Shown: one piece after another, positions 6,592 to 7,836 of the stretch
Layout of the letters: each line of letters opens with the position of its first letter
Numbering within the stretch: position 1 is the first letter of the stretch
Source: an uncultured Clostridia bacterium
GTDB lineage: Bacteria; Bacillota; Clostridia; Oscillospirales; Acutalibacteraceae
Length of the DNA stretch: 7,836 bases
Assembly: GCA_947567585.1 (NCBI GenBank)
Contig: CANONE010000103.1
Coordinates: 1 to 7,836, forward strand
Direction: 5' to 3'
Notes under the pieces: model-generated
Databases searched by the model: none
Told to the model about the DNA's origin: nothing
Seen by the model: the letters and a program-made list of their open reading frames with translations, nothing else
Position numbers and translations under genes: made by a program

Positions 6592-6620
6592 AAACCACGG
6601 CCTAGCCCGCCGTGGTTTTT
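6591..6620 (+). terminator. Strong rho-independent terminator after rlmH
   Basis: The arms AAAACCACGGC (6591-6601) and GCCGTGGTTTT (6609-6619) are perfectly complementary around a seven-base loop, with a T run at the end and an A run at the beginning. It starts at the last base of the rlmH stop codon. Because it is flanked by A and T runs it can work in both directions and back up the plsY terminator. Confidence 0.88.
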
Positions 6621-6683
6621 CCATACACTCCAAAGTCCATTGCTCCCCCGCCAAGCCAGCGAGCCGGAGGAGGAATGATTGGC

Positions 6684-6715
6684 ACAAAAATTCCGCTCAC
6701 CGCTAAAAAGAGCGG
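6684..6715 (-). terminator. Probable terminator after plsY
   Basis: On the minus strand CCGCTC and GAGCGG (complements of 6710-6715 and 6693-6698) form a six-pair stem with an 11-base loop, followed by AATTTTTG. It lies about 35 bases beyond the plsY stop codon. A competing five-pair stem (6700-6704 with 6711-6715) is possible. Between it and the rlmH terminator I see no gene. Confidence 0.55.
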
Positions 6716-6750
6716 CAGGTATTTGATGCAAAAACCCGCAAGGTCTTACC

Positions 6751-7449
6751 CTACCGCTTCTTCCCCACAATGGGCTTCTCTTCGCCGCGAATTAAACGGC
6801 CAATATTGCTTTTGTGCTTATAAATCACTAATCCCCCTATAAAAAAGGACTGCACCACCGCAAAAGCCAGGTAAACCGTGCTGAAATTGCCCATGAAGCC
6901 GAAAATCAGCACCGAGATAAAGGTGTATACTGGGTACGCCGCCGCGCAGACCACGGACGCCAGGGAGATAATTTTTTTCCAGAGGAACATCAGCCCAAAG
7001 GTGGCGATAATCAAAAGGAAAACCCGCCAATCCGTTAGGGCGATCATGGCGGCGGCGGTCACAATGCCTTTTCCTCCCCGGAACCCGTAATATACCGGGA
7101 AAAGATGCCCCAGCACGCAGGCCACTCCAGCCAGATACCGGGCTACCCGCAGGATCTCGCCTGTGGGGGACACGTCCAAGGCGGCCAGGTAGATTCCGTG
7201 CAAAATCAACTGGCTCAACAGTATAGCGGCCACGCATTTTAAGAAGTCGCCTGTAAAAGTCAGCACGGCGGGCAGCTTGCCTACGCTGCGCAGAACATTG
7301 GTCATACCCGCGTTGCCGCTTCCCTCGTCGCGAATATCCTTGCGCTGATAGACCCGCGTCAATATGATGGCCCAGTTGACGCTTCCCAGAAGATAACCGG
7401 CTATCATAGAGAAAACCAGGGAAATACATAGCGTTGTGTTTGGTGACAT
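6751..7449 (-). CDS. plsY: Acyl-phosphate:glycerol-3-phosphate acyltransferase (PlsY)
   Basis: PlsY is an integral membrane enzyme that transfers the acyl group from acyl-phosphate (made by PlsX) to glycerol-3-phosphate, giving lysophosphatidate at the start of phospholipid synthesis. The 232-residue sequence has about six or seven hydrophobic segments and the three conserved cytosolic motifs: GSGNAGMTNVLR (43-54), GHLFPVYYGFRGGKG (114-128) and HKSNIGRLIRGEE (212-224). It is slightly longer than the 200-residue norm, through the loop near residues 85-100 and the basic tail. The ribosome binding site TAAGGAGG (complement of 7457-7464) overlaps the stop codon of der, with 12 bases between the genes, so the two are almost surely cotranscribed and possibly translationally coupled. 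In many clostridia gpsA follows; here the transcript appears to end after plsY. Confidence 0.96.
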   Translation of the reverse strand: MSPNTTLCISLVFSMIAGYLLGSVNWAIILTRVYQRKDIRDEGSGNAGMTNVLRSVGKLPAVLTFTGDFLKCVAAILLSQLILHGIYLAALDVSPTGEILRVARYLAGVACVLGHLFPVYYGFRGGKGIVTAAAMIALTDWRVFLLIIATFGLMFLWKKIISLASVVCAAAYPVYTFISVLIFGFMGNFSTVYLAFAVVQSFFIGGLVIYKHKSNIGRLIRGEEKPIVGKKR

Positions 7450-7461
7450 GGTACCGCCTCC

Positions 7462-7836
7462 TTAACTCTTTTCATCCTTCTTGTCCCGGATCATTAGCCG
7501 CACAGGCGTACACTCCAAGCCAAAGGTCTCCCGAATCCGGTTAACGATATACCGCTGATAGGAATAGTGAAACAGCTCATGGTCGTTGACAAAGCACACA
7601 AAAGTGGGGGGCTTTGTGCTGGCCTGGGTCATATAGTAGATTTTCAGGCGGCGGCCCTTGTCCGTAGGCGGCTGCACCCGGGCCGTGGCCTGGGCCAGCA
7701 CGTCGTTGAGGGCCCCGGTGGTCACCCGCATGGCGTTGCTCATGGCCGCCAGCTTGATGAGCTCGAACATCCTGTCTAAACGCTGGCCGGTTTTGGCGGA
7801 GATGAAAATAATCGGCGCGTAGCTCATAAAGGAGAA
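7462..7836 (-). CDS. der: Ribosome-associated GTPase Der (EngA), C-terminal part only
   Basis: Der is a double-GTPase needed for assembly of the 50S ribosomal subunit. Only the last 124 residues are in the window; the coding sequence runs in frame through the window edge (it begins FSFMSYAP there), so the ATG at 7825-7827 is an internal methionine. Visible are the end of the second GTPase domain, with the G5 motif in FISAKTGQR, and the C-terminal KH-like RNA-binding domain, including RLKIYYMTQ, PPTFVCFVND and RYIVNRIRETFGLECTPVRLMIR, all highly typical of Der. Neither Walker motif can be checked here. It is the upstream partner of plsY in a minus-strand operon. Confidence 0.95.
   Translation of the reverse strand, partial: FSFMSYAPIIFISAKTGQRLDRMFELIKLAAMSNAMRVTTGALNDVLAQATARVQPPTDKGRRLKIYYMTQASTKPPTFVCFVNDHELFHYSYQRYIVNRIRETFGLECTPVRLMIRDKKDEKS

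Noticed and set aside
6602..6640. Twelve-codon minus-strand frame with a GGGGGAG ribosome-binding-like site ending inside the rlmH terminator.
   Set aside because: Too short and without other support; its stop falls in the terminator loop by chance.
6672..6842. Small plus-strand frame with a good-looking GGAGGAGG just before an ATG (about 6675).
   Set aside because: It lies downstream of the strong rlmH terminator, has no promoter and runs antisense into plsY; the peptide resembles nothing known to me.
7440..7461. GGTACCGCC on the plus strand near the plsY start, recalling a T-box motif.
   Set aside because: It lies in the strand opposite to plsY, within the plsY ribosome binding region, with no specifier stem or terminator-antiterminator structure for a plus-strand gene.

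Overview
The window looks like a chromosomal segment of a GC-rich gut Clostridia, most likely Oscillospiraceae-like (inference). The evidence is strong AGGAGG-type ribosome binding sites, TTGAxx-17-TATxAT promoters, Firmicutes-type gene neighbours (murA, a WalJ/YycJ hydrolase, rlmH; der with plsY) and a TnpV-type protein typical of clostridial mobile elements. No RNA genes, CRISPR array or complete insertion sequence were found.

Layout. At the left end (107-565, minus) is a TnpV-like coding stretch with no usable start codon, probably a mobile-element remnant. A bidirectional terminator (600-640) separates it from the large accessory gene of the window (686-3001, minus). This encodes a 771-residue AAA_13 / PrrC-RloC-like ATPase with a CPFC zinc-hook-type motif and has its own promoter. 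A divergent intergenic region (3002-3238) carries this promoter and, facing the other way, a near-perfect promoter for a Nudix hydrolase (3239-3742, plus). A further promoter precedes murA (3875-5167, plus), followed by walJ/yycJ (5314-6096) and rlmH (6121-6591). These end at a strong terminator that faces a convergent, minus-strand pair: the 3' end of der (running off the window) and plsY (6751-7449).

How the genes fit together. murA (first step of peptidoglycan synthesis), walJ (hydrolase associated in other Firmicutes with the WalRK wall-stress locus), rlmH (ribosome methylation), der (50S assembly) and plsY (phospholipid synthesis) are core growth genes. The ATPase and tnpV remnant form the accessory part, with the Nudix gene at the boundary.

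The two observations most worth following are these. First, the ATPase keeps a complete ABC-type ATPase core and zinc-hook motif, but the C-terminal RxxxE...H residues expected of anticodon nucleases of this group appear substituted. Second, the murA-walJ leader holds one segment (about 5240-5250) that can pair in three mutually exclusive ways, one of which would break the terminator just ahead of walJ.
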